A program made the position numbers and the translations under genes. A stretch of DNA of 64,000 nt from Thermatribacter sp048814795. GTDB taxonomy: Bacteria; Atribacterota; Atribacteria; Atribacterales; Thermatribacteraceae. Below the pieces are notes generated by a model. The model did no database searches, had not been told where the DNA came from, and saw only the letters and a list, made by a program, of their open reading frames with translations. Positions within the stretch are counted from its first letter, which is position 1. Each line of letters begins with the position of its first letter. The stretch spans positions 372,001-436,000 of the forward strand of contig CP184673.1 of NCBI GenBank assembly GCA_048814795.1. Direction: 5' to 3'. Positions 6,872 to 15,434 of this stretch are shown piece after piece.

Positions 6872-7828
6872 GTGAAGAAAACGATAGTGCTGGTGTTAAG
6901 TATCTTTCTATTAACAATACTGGGAAGCGCAAATATTGGACTCGCAAAAGACTTCAAAGTTGGGTTCGCTCACGTTGCTTTAAACTGCCCGTACTATTTG
7001 GCAATGAAAGCAACGGCGGAAGAAAAAGCCAAAGAATATGGAGTTGAACTGTTACTCCTAAATGCCGAAAATGATATCGAAAAACAAATAAAAGATGTTG
7101 AAACTATGCTTTTAGAAGGAGTAGATGCTCTTATTGTTAACCCAGTCACCGAGTACGGACTCCGCCCAGTAATCCAAAAAGCAAAGCAGAAGAATATACC
7201 CATAGTAGTAATAGATAGACCAATGTATGGAGACTATCTCGTTTACGTAGGTATAGACCAATGGAAAGCTGGAAGGCTTCAAGGAGAATTTATCGGCCAA
7301 CTACTAAACGGTAAAGGAGAGATCGTCGAAATAGCTGGAGATCCCGGCTGTCCTGCAGGAAAAGGGCGCGGAGGTGGCTTGAGAGAAGTTTTTTCGGAAA
7401 AATATCCAAATATAAAGATATTGGCCACATACATGGCTCATTACAACAAAGCCGAAGGCATGAAAGCTATGGAGGACGCAATAGCAGCTTTTGGTGACGA
7501 GATAGATTTGGTCTATGGACACAACGATGCAATGGCGTTAGGTGCTCTGGACGCCTTAAGAGCAGCTGGAATGACGGGTATCCCTGTTTGTGGCGTAGAC
7601 GGACAAAAAGAAGCTTACTTAGAGATAATGAAAGGAGAACAATACAAATCTACGGTAGTTAACAATCCTTCAGAAATAACTGCCGTTGCTTTTGACATAT
7701 TAATGCAATATTTAGAAACAGGTCAGCTTCCTGAAGGAGTTTCACCGGGAGGCAAGGTCATAACGGGTACCGTTTTGGTCACCAAAGAAAACGTAGAACA
7801 ATATTACGACCCGAATTCTATTTTCTAG
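6872..7828 (+). CDS. Ribose-type ABC transporter substrate-binding protein
   Basis: A 318-residue periplasmic binding protein of the RbsB-like family (Peripla_BP_4). Residues 1-25 form a signal peptide (K-K-T, hydrophobic core, A-N-I-G-L-A-K). The mature part carries the typical patterns N-D-I-E-K-Q-I-K-D-V-E, D-A-L-I-V-N-P, Y-G-H-N-D-A-M-A-L-G and G-V-D-G-Q-K-E-A. This family captures pentoses, hexoses or polyols; the ligand is unknown. It uses a GTG start after AAAGGAGG. It is first in an operon with a permease, an FGGY kinase, an ATPase and a second permease, and is followed by a strong hairpin. Confidence 0.92.
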   Translation: MKKTIVLVLSIFLLTILGSANIGLAKDFKVGFAHVALNCPYYLAMKATAEEKAKEYGVELLLLNAENDIEKQIKDVETMLLEGVDALIVNPVTEYGLRPVIQKAKQKNIPIVVIDRPMYGDYLVYVGIDQWKAGRLQGEFIGQLLNGKGEIVEIAGDPGCPAGKGRGGGLREVFSEKYPNIKILATYMAHYNKAEGMKAMEDAIAAFGDEIDLVYGHNDAMALGALDALRAAGMTGIPVCGVDGQKEAYLEIMKGEQYKSTVVNNPSEITAVAFDILMQYLETGQLPEGVSPGGKVITGTVLVTKENVEQYYDPNSIF

Positions 7829-7869
7829 ATTCTAGATAATAGAACGGCAACCATCTTGACAAATTTAGT

Positions 7870-7906
7870 TCTCAGTGAGGATTTGCAAAGCAAATCCTCA
7901 CTGAGA
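7870..7906 (+). promoter_or_regulatory. Intercistronic RNA hairpin after binding-protein gene
   Basis: A 17-base-pair perfect stem (7870-7886 with 7890-7906) and an AAA loop, starting 41 bases after the binding-protein stop and ending just before the permease ribosome site. There is no T-run, so it is more likely an mRNA-stabilising or processing hairpin than a terminator. Confidence 0.75.
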
Positions 7907-7923
7907 GTTAGGAGGAAGAAGTT

Positions 7924-8967
7924 GTGGCCGAACTTCACAAAGAAGCCAGAGAGAGTTCTATGACAAAAACAATTAACAAATATAGAACTTTACTAGCTCT
8001 TTCGGTCCTTCTTATCGTCTTTTCTACAATTTCGCCTACTTTTAGAAGCATGGAAAACTTTCAAAACCTGCTTAATCAACAGGCCACCTTGGGCATAGCA
8101 ACAATTGGGATGGCTACTGTAATACTTACAGGAGGGATTGACCTTTCTGTTGGTGCTGTTATGGCCTTTTCTGGAGTATACTATTCAAACCTAATCAGGG
8201 GATATTTATTTACATATATGCCTCCATTCATGAAAGTTTATGAAGAAGCTGGAAAAATTAGTCCTGTTCTGCCAGAGCCTTTCTCCCTTCTTTTGGCAGT
8301 ACTTTTAGCAAGCCTCATAGGCGTTGTGAACGGCGTTGCGATATCCAAATTCAGAGCACCAGCATTTGTAGTAACAGTAAGTACTATGATATTGGGTAGG
8401 GGCATCGCTTATTCCATGACCTCTGGACAGCCCATCTTCTCTGTGCCTGAATACCTCATTAGTATTGGCTTTAAAAGTTTTCTCGGCATTCCACTTCTTG
8501 CAATTATCTGGTTCTCCCTAGTTATAGCGAGTTGGTTTTTCCTTAAATACTCTGTGATGGGGCGTAATATATACGTCATAGGCGGTAATATTGAAGCAGC
8601 AAAGCTTACAGGAATTAATATTACCAAGACTATAATTTTTAGTTATTGGTTTTCAAGTGCTTTGGCCTCATTTTCAGGAATACTCTTGGTTGGCAGAATG
8701 GCTTCCGCAGATCCAAGAGTTGCATCAACAACAATGTTAGACGCAATTGCTGCCGCAGTAATAGCTGGCTTCAGCCTGCAGGGTGGCAAAGGAAACCTGT
8801 TAAACACCATAGCAGGGGTTCTATTCATTGGGCTAATAATAAACTTCTTGAGTATTCTGGGCATAGAATTTTATACTCAGCAGGTCATCAAAGGACTGAT
8901 AATAATTTTAATGGTGGCCACTCAAACAGTTAGCGAAAAAGGAGGGCTTAGAAGCATTAACTTATAA
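7924..8967 (+). CDS. Ribose-type ABC transporter permease
   Basis: A 347-residue RbsC-family inner-membrane permease with about eight to ten hydrophobic segments. Conserved elements are T-G-G-I-D-L-S-V-G-A-V, G-V-V-N-G-V, G-R-N-I-Y-V-I-G-G-N-I-E-A-A-K-L-T-G-I and the late G-G-K-G-N-L segment. GTG 7924 is supported by AGGAGG eight bases upstream. An insertion of charged and aromatic residues after the third segment (about residues 85-115) is longer than in E. coli RbsC. It forms the channel with the ATPase at 10540 and perhaps pairs with the second permease at 12218. Confidence 0.92.
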   Translation: MAELHKEARESSMTKTINKYRTLLALSVLLIVFSTISPTFRSMENFQNLLNQQATLGIATIGMATVILTGGIDLSVGAVMAFSGVYYSNLIRGYLFTYMPPFMKVYEEAGKISPVLPEPFSLLLAVLLASLIGVVNGVAISKFRAPAFVVTVSTMILGRGIAYSMTSGQPIFSVPEYLISIGFKSFLGIPLLAIIWFSLVIASWFFLKYSVMGRNIYVIGGNIEAAKLTGINITKTIIFSYWFSSALASFSGILLVGRMASADPRVASTTMLDAIAAAVIAGFSLQGGKGNLLNTIAGVLFIGLIINFLSILGIEFYTQQVIKGLIIILMVATQTVSEKGGLRSINL

Positions 8968-9041
8968 ACACATCTCGTACATATTTTATTGAGTTACCTT
9001 CTCTGTTATTCCATCATCCAACTTCTCAGGGGGAATTTGCG

Positions 9042-10547
9042 GTGGATGGCGTAATAGCTGTTGATGTAGGAACACAAAGCTTGAGGGCCAATTTGTATAA
9101 TATCGAGGGTCATTTGCTATGGTCTTCCCAAAAAGCTTATGAAACAAAATTTTCTGCTCCCGGTTGGGCAGAACAAAATCCAAATGATTGGTGGAAAGCA
9201 TTGTGTTCTAGTATTAGAGAAATCATCAAAGCGTATCCACAAATTTTGGTTAAAGCAATAGCAATAGATGCTACTTCGAGCACTGTTTTGGCTGTGGATT
9301 CTAACGGTGAACCCCTAACCAACGCTATTCTCTGGATGGACATAAGAGCGTCTGAACAGGCCGAGAAAATAAACGCAACGAATCACCCCGTTCTATCTTG
9401 GTGTGGCAAACAAGTTTCTCCAGAGTGGTTTCTGCCGAAGTTGCTTTGGATCAAAGAACACCTACCAGAAATATACCGCAATGCTTACTTAATCGTAGAA
9501 GCTTTAGACTGGTTAAATTATAAATTGACTGGTAGGTGGGTGGCTTCACAATGTAACGCCTCTTGCAAATGGAATTATTTGCCTGGTGATGGTTGGTCTA
9601 CTGATTTTCTTGAAGCAATCGGCGTTCCAGAATTAGTAGAAAAAGTTCCCTCCACGACGCTGTCAGTGGGTAGCATAATAGGCAATCTCAAAAAAGAAGT
9701 GGCTTATGACATAGGCTGCGGAGGAGATGTACTTGTAATTCAAGGAGGTATTGATGCTCACATTTCTACTATAGGGCTTGGTAACTTTGAAGAAGGAGAA
9801 GCATCTCTAATTTTAGGTTCTTCTTCAGTTCTCTTGGTCAATACTAAAACTCAAAAAACATTAGAAGGATTTTGGGGGCCTTACAAGGACCCTCTATACA
9901 AGGGATTGAACCTGATCGAAGGAGGGCAAACCTCGAGTGGATCCATTATAGATTGGTTTATTAAAAAGGTTGCAAAACATTATGTTATTCAAACAACAGC
10001 TAAACTTAAGCCTTACGAATGGCTAGACATTGAAGCATCCAAAATTTCTCCAGGATCTGAGGGTCTGGTTGTTTTAGACCATTGGCAAGGCAACAGAACA
10101 CCATATAAAGACCCCTACTCCCGGGGAATAATATGGGGATTGAGCTTAAACCATGGAGCTCCACATATTGGTAGAGCAATTTATGAAGGAATCGCTTTTG
10201 GAATCAGATTGCTATTCGATCGCCTCGAAAAAGCTGGAATAAGCATAAAAAAGCTCAAGGTTTGCGGTGGAGGCACCAAAAGCAAGCTGTGGTTGCAAAT
10301 ATTGTCTGATATATGCGAGAGAGCAATGTGGGCAACACAAGAAAATGCGTCCTTGCTAGGGGGCGCTATCCTTGCTGCCAAAGGGGCTTCTCTTTTCTCA
10401 TCAATAACTGAAGCTTTTACAGTAATGCACCCCGAGTTAAAAATGATAGAACCAACTAATAGCTTCTCCAAATATCTTGAGAATTACGAACTATATCAAA
10501 AATTATACACCGTTACAAAACCTTTAAGGAGGTATAAGGGTGAATGA
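9042..10547 (+). CDS. FGGY-family carbohydrate kinase
   Basis: A 501-residue sugar kinase of the FGGY family, which phosphorylates pentuloses, hexuloses or polyols with ATP. The N-terminal phosphate loop is V-D-V-G-T-Q-S-L-R, the first domain contains W-M-D-I-R-A, the central G-G-I-D-A-H is the catalytic aspartate segment, and the ATP site is V-C-G-G-G-T-K-S. It sits between permease and ATPase genes of one transporter, so it very likely phosphorylates the imported sugar. The exact substrate cannot be read from sequence; a ribulose or xylulose-like sugar is plausible. GTG 9042 is used; an ATG four bases later is out of frame. It overlaps the ATPase gene by 8 bases. Confidence 0.88.
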   Translation: MDGVIAVDVGTQSLRANLYNIEGHLLWSSQKAYETKFSAPGWAEQNPNDWWKALCSSIREIIKAYPQILVKAIAIDATSSTVLAVDSNGEPLTNAILWMDIRASEQAEKINATNHPVLSWCGKQVSPEWFLPKLLWIKEHLPEIYRNAYLIVEALDWLNYKLTGRWVASQCNASCKWNYLPGDGWSTDFLEAIGVPELVEKVPSTTLSVGSIIGNLKKEVAYDIGCGGDVLVIQGGIDAHISTIGLGNFEEGEASLILGSSSVLLVNTKTQKTLEGFWGPYKDPLYKGLNLIEGGQTSSGSIIDWFIKKVAKHYVIQTTAKLKPYEWLDIEASKISPGSEGLVVLDHWQGNRTPYKDPYSRGIIWGLSLNHGAPHIGRAIYEGIAFGIRLLFDRLEKAGISIKKLKVCGGGTKSKLWLQILSDICERAMWATQENASLLGGAILAAKGASLFSSITEAFTVMHPELKMIEPTNSFSKYLENYELYQKLYTVTKPLRRYKGE

Positions 10548-12087
10548 AGTAATAAAACCCATAATAGAAGTTCGTTCTGTATCCAAAAACTTCCCGGGGG
10601 TACAAGCTCTAAAAGCGGTTGACTTTGAACTTTATCCGGGAGAAGTACATTGTCTGGTTGGAGCAAACGGAGCCGGAAAGTCAACATTAGTTAAAATACT
10701 CAGTGGCATTTATAAAAAAGATGGAGGCAAGATTTATTACAAAGGGCGAGAAGTTGAAATATCATCTCCTCAAGAAGCAAAAGCTCTTGGTATCGTCACT
10801 GTTTTCCAAGAATTGGATATAGTACCATACCTTACAATTGCCGAAAATGTTTTTCTGGGGAATTACCCGAGAAATACCACATTAAAAATTCTGAATTATA
10901 GAGAGTTATATTCCAGGGCGGCAGCCCTCTTAAGGTCCCTTGGAGAAAATATAAACCCACTCCTATCAGCCGGTGAAGTTAGCGCAGCGATACAACAAAT
11001 GATCGTAATAGCAAGAGCTCTTGCTTTTAACGCAGAGGTTGTAATCCTCGATGAGCCCACAGCAGTGCTTACTGTGGAAGAACAGAAAAGGCTATTCAGT
11101 ATCGTTCGTGATCTCCGTAGTAAGAGAACAGGTGTTATTTATATATCCCACAGGTTAGAAGAAATTTTAGAAATCGGTGACAGAGTAACAGTTTTCAGAG
11201 ACGGCGAAAAGATATCAACCCACAAAATTAACGAAACCAACCTAGATCAAATAATAAAAGACATGACCGGAGAAGAAAAGAAAAAACCTCCCAGTATAAA
11301 ATATTCTGTCACTATCCCAGAGTCTAAAAGGGAAAAAGGCGACAAAACCGAAGTCCTTCTTGAGATAGAAAGCTTGTGTAGTGAATTTACCAAGCCAAAA
11401 CTTAAAGACATATCATTTAAGATCATGAGGGGAGAAATAATGGGAATTTTTGGTTTTGTAGGTTCTGGAAGAACAGAACTGGCAAAATGCCTAAGTGGGC
11501 ACGCTCCTTTTTCTTCAGGCAAAATCCGCTTCGAAGATAAAACAATAAAATTAGGTTCACCATGGGAAGCAACAGAAATTGGAATAGCCATGGCTCCAGA
11601 AGAAAGAAAAACTCAGGGCTTATTCTTAAATCACAGTGTTTTATTTAACTTTGCACTACCTCTATTAAGAAAAAGACAAAAAAGGCTTGGTATTGTAAAT
11701 TGGAAAAACATGGAAAAGCCTTGTGGCGCCTTTGTTGAAGAATTAGAAATAAAAACACCATCTTTATACCAAGTAATACGATACCTAAGTGGTGGTAATC
11801 AACAAAAAGTCATCTTGGCAAGATGGTTGGCTTACAATTGTAAATTGCTTATCTTGGATGAACCCACTCGCGGCATTGACGTGATGGGAAAAAAGGAAAT
11901 AATGAATCTTGTGAGGGCTAAAGCTAATGAAGGCATAAGTTTTATAATTATTTCCTCGGAAGCCGAAGAGCTAATGGAAACGTGCGACAAAATAGCGGTT
12001 CTTTTTAGGGGGAAACTTATGGGCATCGCAAATCCTAGAGAACATGAAGTAACGGATTTACTGAAGCTGGCAAGTGGCTTTTGTTAA
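10540..12087 (+). CDS. Ribose-type ABC transporter ATPase (two NBDs)
   Basis: A 515-residue RbsA/XylG-type protein with two nucleotide-binding domains. The first has Walker A G-A-N-G-A-G-K-S-T (about residue 42) and Walker B V-V-I-L-D-E-P-T. The second has a degenerate P-loop (G-F-V-G-S-G-R-T-E), the signature L-S-G-G-N-Q-Q-K, and L-L-I-L-D-E-P-T-R-G-I-D-V. In the first domain the usual LSVG signature is degenerate (S-A-G-E-V-S-A-A-I-Q-Q). It energises the permeases at 7924 and 12218. The GTG start follows AAGGAGG and overlaps the kinase gene. Third codon positions are A-rich compared with its paralogue at 58151. Confidence 0.93.
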   Translation: MNEVIKPIIEVRSVSKNFPGVQALKAVDFELYPGEVHCLVGANGAGKSTLVKILSGIYKKDGGKIYYKGREVEISSPQEAKALGIVTVFQELDIVPYLTIAENVFLGNYPRNTTLKILNYRELYSRAAALLRSLGENINPLLSAGEVSAAIQQMIVIARALAFNAEVVILDEPTAVLTVEEQKRLFSIVRDLRSKRTGVIYISHRLEEILEIGDRVTVFRDGEKISTHKINETNLDQIIKDMTGEEKKKPPSIKYSVTIPESKREKGDKTEVLLEIESLCSEFTKPKLKDISFKIMRGEIMGIFGFVGSGRTELAKCLSGHAPFSSGKIRFEDKTIKLGSPWEATEIGIAMAPEERKTQGLFLNHSVLFNFALPLLRKRQKRLGIVNWKNMEKPCGAFVEELEIKTPSLYQVIRYLSGGNQQKVILARWLAYNCKLLILDEPTRGIDVMGKKEIMNLVRAKANEGISFIIISSEAEELMETCDKIAVLFRGKLMGIANPREHEVTDLLKLASGFC

Positions 12088-12217
12088 AGCCTGGTTTCAT
12101 TAAAAACCGGCCGCAACTTGAACCCGTGTGGAAATCGATGCTCTCGAGGAAAAGATTGAAAAGCAAATTAAATTATTTGATAAATTTAATCCTAAAACAA
12201 ACAGGGGGCTTTAGGTA

Positions 12218-13243
12218 ATGCCAAAACTAAAGTTTTCGAAAGATAGCATAACAACAAAAAGGGGCGGAATGCAAGCTTACAATAACGTGTTTGACTTATA
12301 CGGTGCCCACATTACGCTACTTTTTCTATTCTGCCTTTTTGCTTTTTTATCTCCCGCTTTTGTTTCTTTAAGGAACTTGGAAAACTTATTAACGCAGAGT
12401 AGCTTTATTGGTATCTTAGCTTTGGGCTTACTATTTGTAATCATCTCCGGAGGAATAGATTTGTCCATCTCTTCTGTTTTTGCTTTATCCTCAACGCTAT
12501 GCGCTCTTTGGCAGCATCACGGCATATATTTAGGATATGTTGAAGAATTATCCTTTCTTTTCCCGCTCTATTTAATCTTGCCGATTTGTGTTCTCATAGG
12601 AGCCGGCATCGGCTTATTTAATGGCATTATAATAACAAAGTTTCATGTTCCAGATTTCATAGCTACTCTAGGAACCATGATAACAATAAGAGCGCTGTCC
12701 TTTTCTATAACCGGAGGGCAAACCGTATTTGGCGTTTCTGAAGGAACCAAGTTTTTAGGAAGGGGATCTATAGGCTGGCTTCCTTTCCCAGTTTTTACAT
12801 GGGTAATTTTGGTTGTTTTGAGTCAAATAATTCTTAGATATACTGTCTTTGGATCAGAGCTTTTTGCAATTGGCGAAAGCAGAGAAGCAGCAAGGTTTTG
12901 TGGAGTTAAGATAGAGCGCAATAAAATCATAGCTTACGTACTTTCAGGAGCATTTGCAGCTCTCGCCGGATTGCTAATGACAGGGAGGCTTGATAGCGGG
13001 GAACCCAGAGTTGGCGATGGATACGAACTGCTTGCAATCGCAGCCGTAGTAATAGGTGGTGCGCCCCTCACAGGGGGTAGGGGCAATGCAATAGATACAC
13101 TAAGCGGCGTCCTAGTGCTTGGTGTTATATCTAACATCCTAAACCTATTAGGAATTCACCCTTATCCTCAAATGATTTTCAATTCACTCATTTTGCTTGC
13201 TGCTGTCATTTTAAGAAGCTATCTCAATCGACAAGAGTCATAA
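12218..13243 (+). CDS. Ribose-type ABC transporter permease (second)
   Basis: A 341-residue RbsC-family permease with S-G-G-I-D-L-S-I-S-S-V, L-F-N-G-I-I-I-T-K-F, A-I-G-E-S-R-E-A-A-R-F-C-G and G-G-A-P-L-T-G-G-R-G segments. It is separated from the ATPase gene by 130 bases, which hold a short AT-rich inverted repeat (12167-12190) but no clear promoter. It may form a heterodimer with the first permease. ATG 12218 follows a modest GGGGGCTTTAGG. Membrane localisation is clear; substrate unknown. Confidence 0.92.
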   Translation: MPKLKFSKDSITTKRGGMQAYNNVFDLYGAHITLLFLFCLFAFLSPAFVSLRNLENLLTQSSFIGILALGLLFVIISGGIDLSISSVFALSSTLCALWQHHGIYLGYVEELSFLFPLYLILPICVLIGAGIGLFNGIIITKFHVPDFIATLGTMITIRALSFSITGGQTVFGVSEGTKFLGRGSIGWLPFPVFTWVILVVLSQIILRYTVFGSELFAIGESREAARFCGVKIERNKIIAYVLSGAFAALAGLLMTGRLDSGEPRVGDGYELLAIAAVVIGGAPLTGGRGNAIDTLSGVLVLGVISNILNLLGIHPYPQMIFNSLILLAAVILRSYLNRQES

Positions 13244-13287
13244 ACCCTGAAAATCAAAATTTACTTAGAAAGGAGTGTCAGTAAACC

Positions 13288-14343
13288 ATGACCCGAACCA
13301 TGAAAGCAGTTCGCCTTTATGCTCCAGGAGACCTCAGGGTGGAAGAGATAGAGATACCTGCCCCCGGAGACAACCAAGTTCTAGTCAAGGTACGAGCAGT
13401 CGGTGTCTGTGGTTCCGACCCGGGGCGAGTCATGAAAAAGGGTACCTATTCTTACCCCACCACCATTGGACATGAGTTTGCTGGAGAAATTGCCGAAGTA
13501 GGAAGCAAGGTAAAGCAGTTCAAAGTCGGTGACAGAGTGACGGTTGCGCCACTTATTCCTTGTGGCGTATGCAAGTACTGCAAGACCGGCAAATACAACC
13601 TTTGTGACAATTACAGCTATTACGGCTCGCGCACTGATGGGGCAATGGCGGAGTACGTAGTGGTGGAAGAGTGCGATCTCTTGAAATTACCTGACGAAGT
13701 AGATTTTGAATCTGGAGCATGTACCGATCCTGCTTCAATTGCTCTCCATGCAATGCTCAAGTCGGAAATGAAAGTGGGGGACAATGTTGCCATCCTCGGG
13801 GTTGGTCCCATTGGGCTTTTCGCAGTGCAGTGGGCAAAAATCATGGGGGCAAAAACGGTTTTCGCAGTAGATATTATGGAAGAGAAGTTACAGGTAGCCA
13901 AAGAAGTGGGTGCCAACCATTCGGTCAACGCGAAAGACACAGATCCGGTTCAATTTATACTGGATAAAACCGGAGGGCAAGGAGTCCAGCGAGTAATTGA
14001 GTTGGCTGGATCCAAAATTACTCAAGAGCAGAGCATACGTTTAGCAAGCAAAGAGGGTACGGTAGTTTTTTGTGGAATTTCATATGATGACCTGGTCATA
14101 CCTGCTTCCACTCTAGATGCCCTTCTTCGAAAAGAGATAAGATTGATCGGGGCCTGGAACTCGGTTTTTTCGCCCCTACCAGTAAACGAATGGGAGTTGT
14201 CGTTACACTTCATGGCCAAGAGGAGCTTGCGCTGCAAGCCTCTAATCAGCCACCGTTTTCCTCTGGATAAAGCACCAGAAGTATTCCAGCGTATTTGGGC
14301 AAAAAGTGAATTCTTCAACAAAGTGCTCTTCATTCCTAACTAA
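13288..14343 (+). CDS. Zinc-dependent polyol dehydrogenase, GatD-like
   Basis: A 351-residue medium-chain dehydrogenase. Catalytic zinc ligands are in V-C-G-S-D and G-H-E-F-A-G; structural zinc cysteines are in C-G-V-C-K-Y-C-K-T-G-K-Y-N-L-C; the NAD fold is G-V-G-P-I-G-L-F. Features shared with galactitol-1-phosphate 5-dehydrogenase include Y-G-S-R-x-D-G, L-R-K-E-I-R-L-I-G and a closing K-V-L-F-I-P. It probably oxidises a polyol or polyol phosphate to a keto sugar with NAD+. It lies 44 bases after the second permease, likely in the same operon, pointing to polyol uptake. Sorbitol or threonine dehydrogenase relatives remain possible. Confidence 0.88.
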   Translation: MTRTMKAVRLYAPGDLRVEEIEIPAPGDNQVLVKVRAVGVCGSDPGRVMKKGTYSYPTTIGHEFAGEIAEVGSKVKQFKVGDRVTVAPLIPCGVCKYCKTGKYNLCDNYSYYGSRTDGAMAEYVVVEECDLLKLPDEVDFESGACTDPASIALHAMLKSEMKVGDNVAILGVGPIGLFAVQWAKIMGAKTVFAVDIMEEKLQVAKEVGANHSVNAKDTDPVQFILDKTGGQGVQRVIELAGSKITQEQSIRLASKEGTVVFCGISYDDLVIPASTLDALLRKEIRLIGAWNSVFSPLPVNEWELSLHFMAKRSLRCKPLISHRFPLDKAPEVFQRIWAKSEFFNKVLFIPN

Positions 14344-14363
14344 CCGGATTGGGAGTTACTTCA

Positions 14364-15404
14364 ATAAAAGCGACGACAACGTAGGCCATTAGAAAATTGG
14401 TATTAAAGACATTCCTCCACCAAAAGTCGAAAGAGAAGGAGTGTTGATTGCAGTAAAGTGTATGTTATATGTAGCTCAGATGTTAGGACCATAAACTATG
14501 GTAGTTCTCACGTCAGCCACCGTGTATTCTGGGACACGAAGTGGTGGGAACAATACTGGAACTTGGAGAAGGGGTTTCCGGATACCAAGTTGGAGAAACA
14601 GTGGCAGTAACACCCGCCATAGGTTGTGGGAAATGCGACTACTGTAGATCGGGGCATACCAATATGTGCCCCGATCTACAGACAATAGGTTTTGAGTTTG
14701 ACGGCGGTTTTGCTGAAATAATGGCAATACCACCCGAAGCAGTGGCTCAGGGCCATGTCAACAAACTGCCTCCAGGACTGAGCTTTGAAACGGCGGTGCT
14801 AGCCGAGCCCTTAGCTTGCTGTATAAATGGCCAAGAACCGCTCTCTATAGGCATTGGCCATACTGTGGTGATAATAGGTGCAGGAACAATTGGCTTATTC
14901 CATACCGAATTAGCACTTGTTAAGGGAGCAACCCGGGTTTTCCTGGTCGATGTGGTACCAGAAAAACTTGAGATAGCAGCCAGACTCGATAAAGATCTAA
15001 CTCTTATCAACAGCTCAAAAATGAACCCAGTAGAGAGGATTCTCTCAGAAACTGGTGGTCGCGGTGCAGATGTGGTTATCGTAGCCTGCCCGGCTGGCGA
15101 AGCCCAAAACCAGGCTCTGCAGATGGTAGCACGAAGAGGTCGAGTAAGTCTTTTCGGGGGTTTACCCCCTGAGAAATCCGTCGGATATTTGGATAGCAAC
15201 CTCATTCACTACAAGGAAGTAGGCGTTTTCGGTGCCCATGCCTCTACAGCACCGCAAAACCGCCTTGCACTAAACCTGCTTGCCAGAGGAAAAATTGGCA
15301 AGACTATCAATTATGTAACTCACGTTTTTCCCCTAGAAAAAATACACGATGGTCTGAACGCCATAAAAAGAGGAGAGGCCCTCAAGGTGGTTATTAAACC
15401 TTGA
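14364..15404 (+). pseudogene. Second zinc dehydrogenase with decayed 5' end
   Basis: From 14505 to 15404 the frame is open and encodes most of a zinc alcohol dehydrogenase: G-H-E-V-V-G-T, structural zinc cysteines (C-G-K-C-D-Y-C, M-C), the NAD site G-A-G-T-I-G-L, and a C terminus very like the intact gene at 56416 (T-H-V-F-P-L-E, G-E-A-L-K-V-V). Upstream, homologous pieces lie in different frames: K-I-G-I-K-D-I-P-P-P-K-V-E-R-E and V-K-C-M (to about 14463), then C-S-S-D-V-R-T-I-N-Y (about 14470-14513), then P-P-C-I-L-G-H-E. A TAG also interrupts near 14389 and no good start codon remains. At least two frameshifts separate the catalytic cysteine from the rest. If not sequencing error, a product starting at GTG 14541 would lack the catalytic zinc site. 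Confidence 0.75.
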
Positions 15405-15434
15405 TCAGAACCCTTAGAGCGTAAGGAGGTTAAA

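Noticed and set aside
12167..12190. Inverted repeat ATTAAATT / AATTTAAT as an operator
   Set aside because: It is pure AT in an AT-rich gap and not linked to a promoter, so chance is likely.
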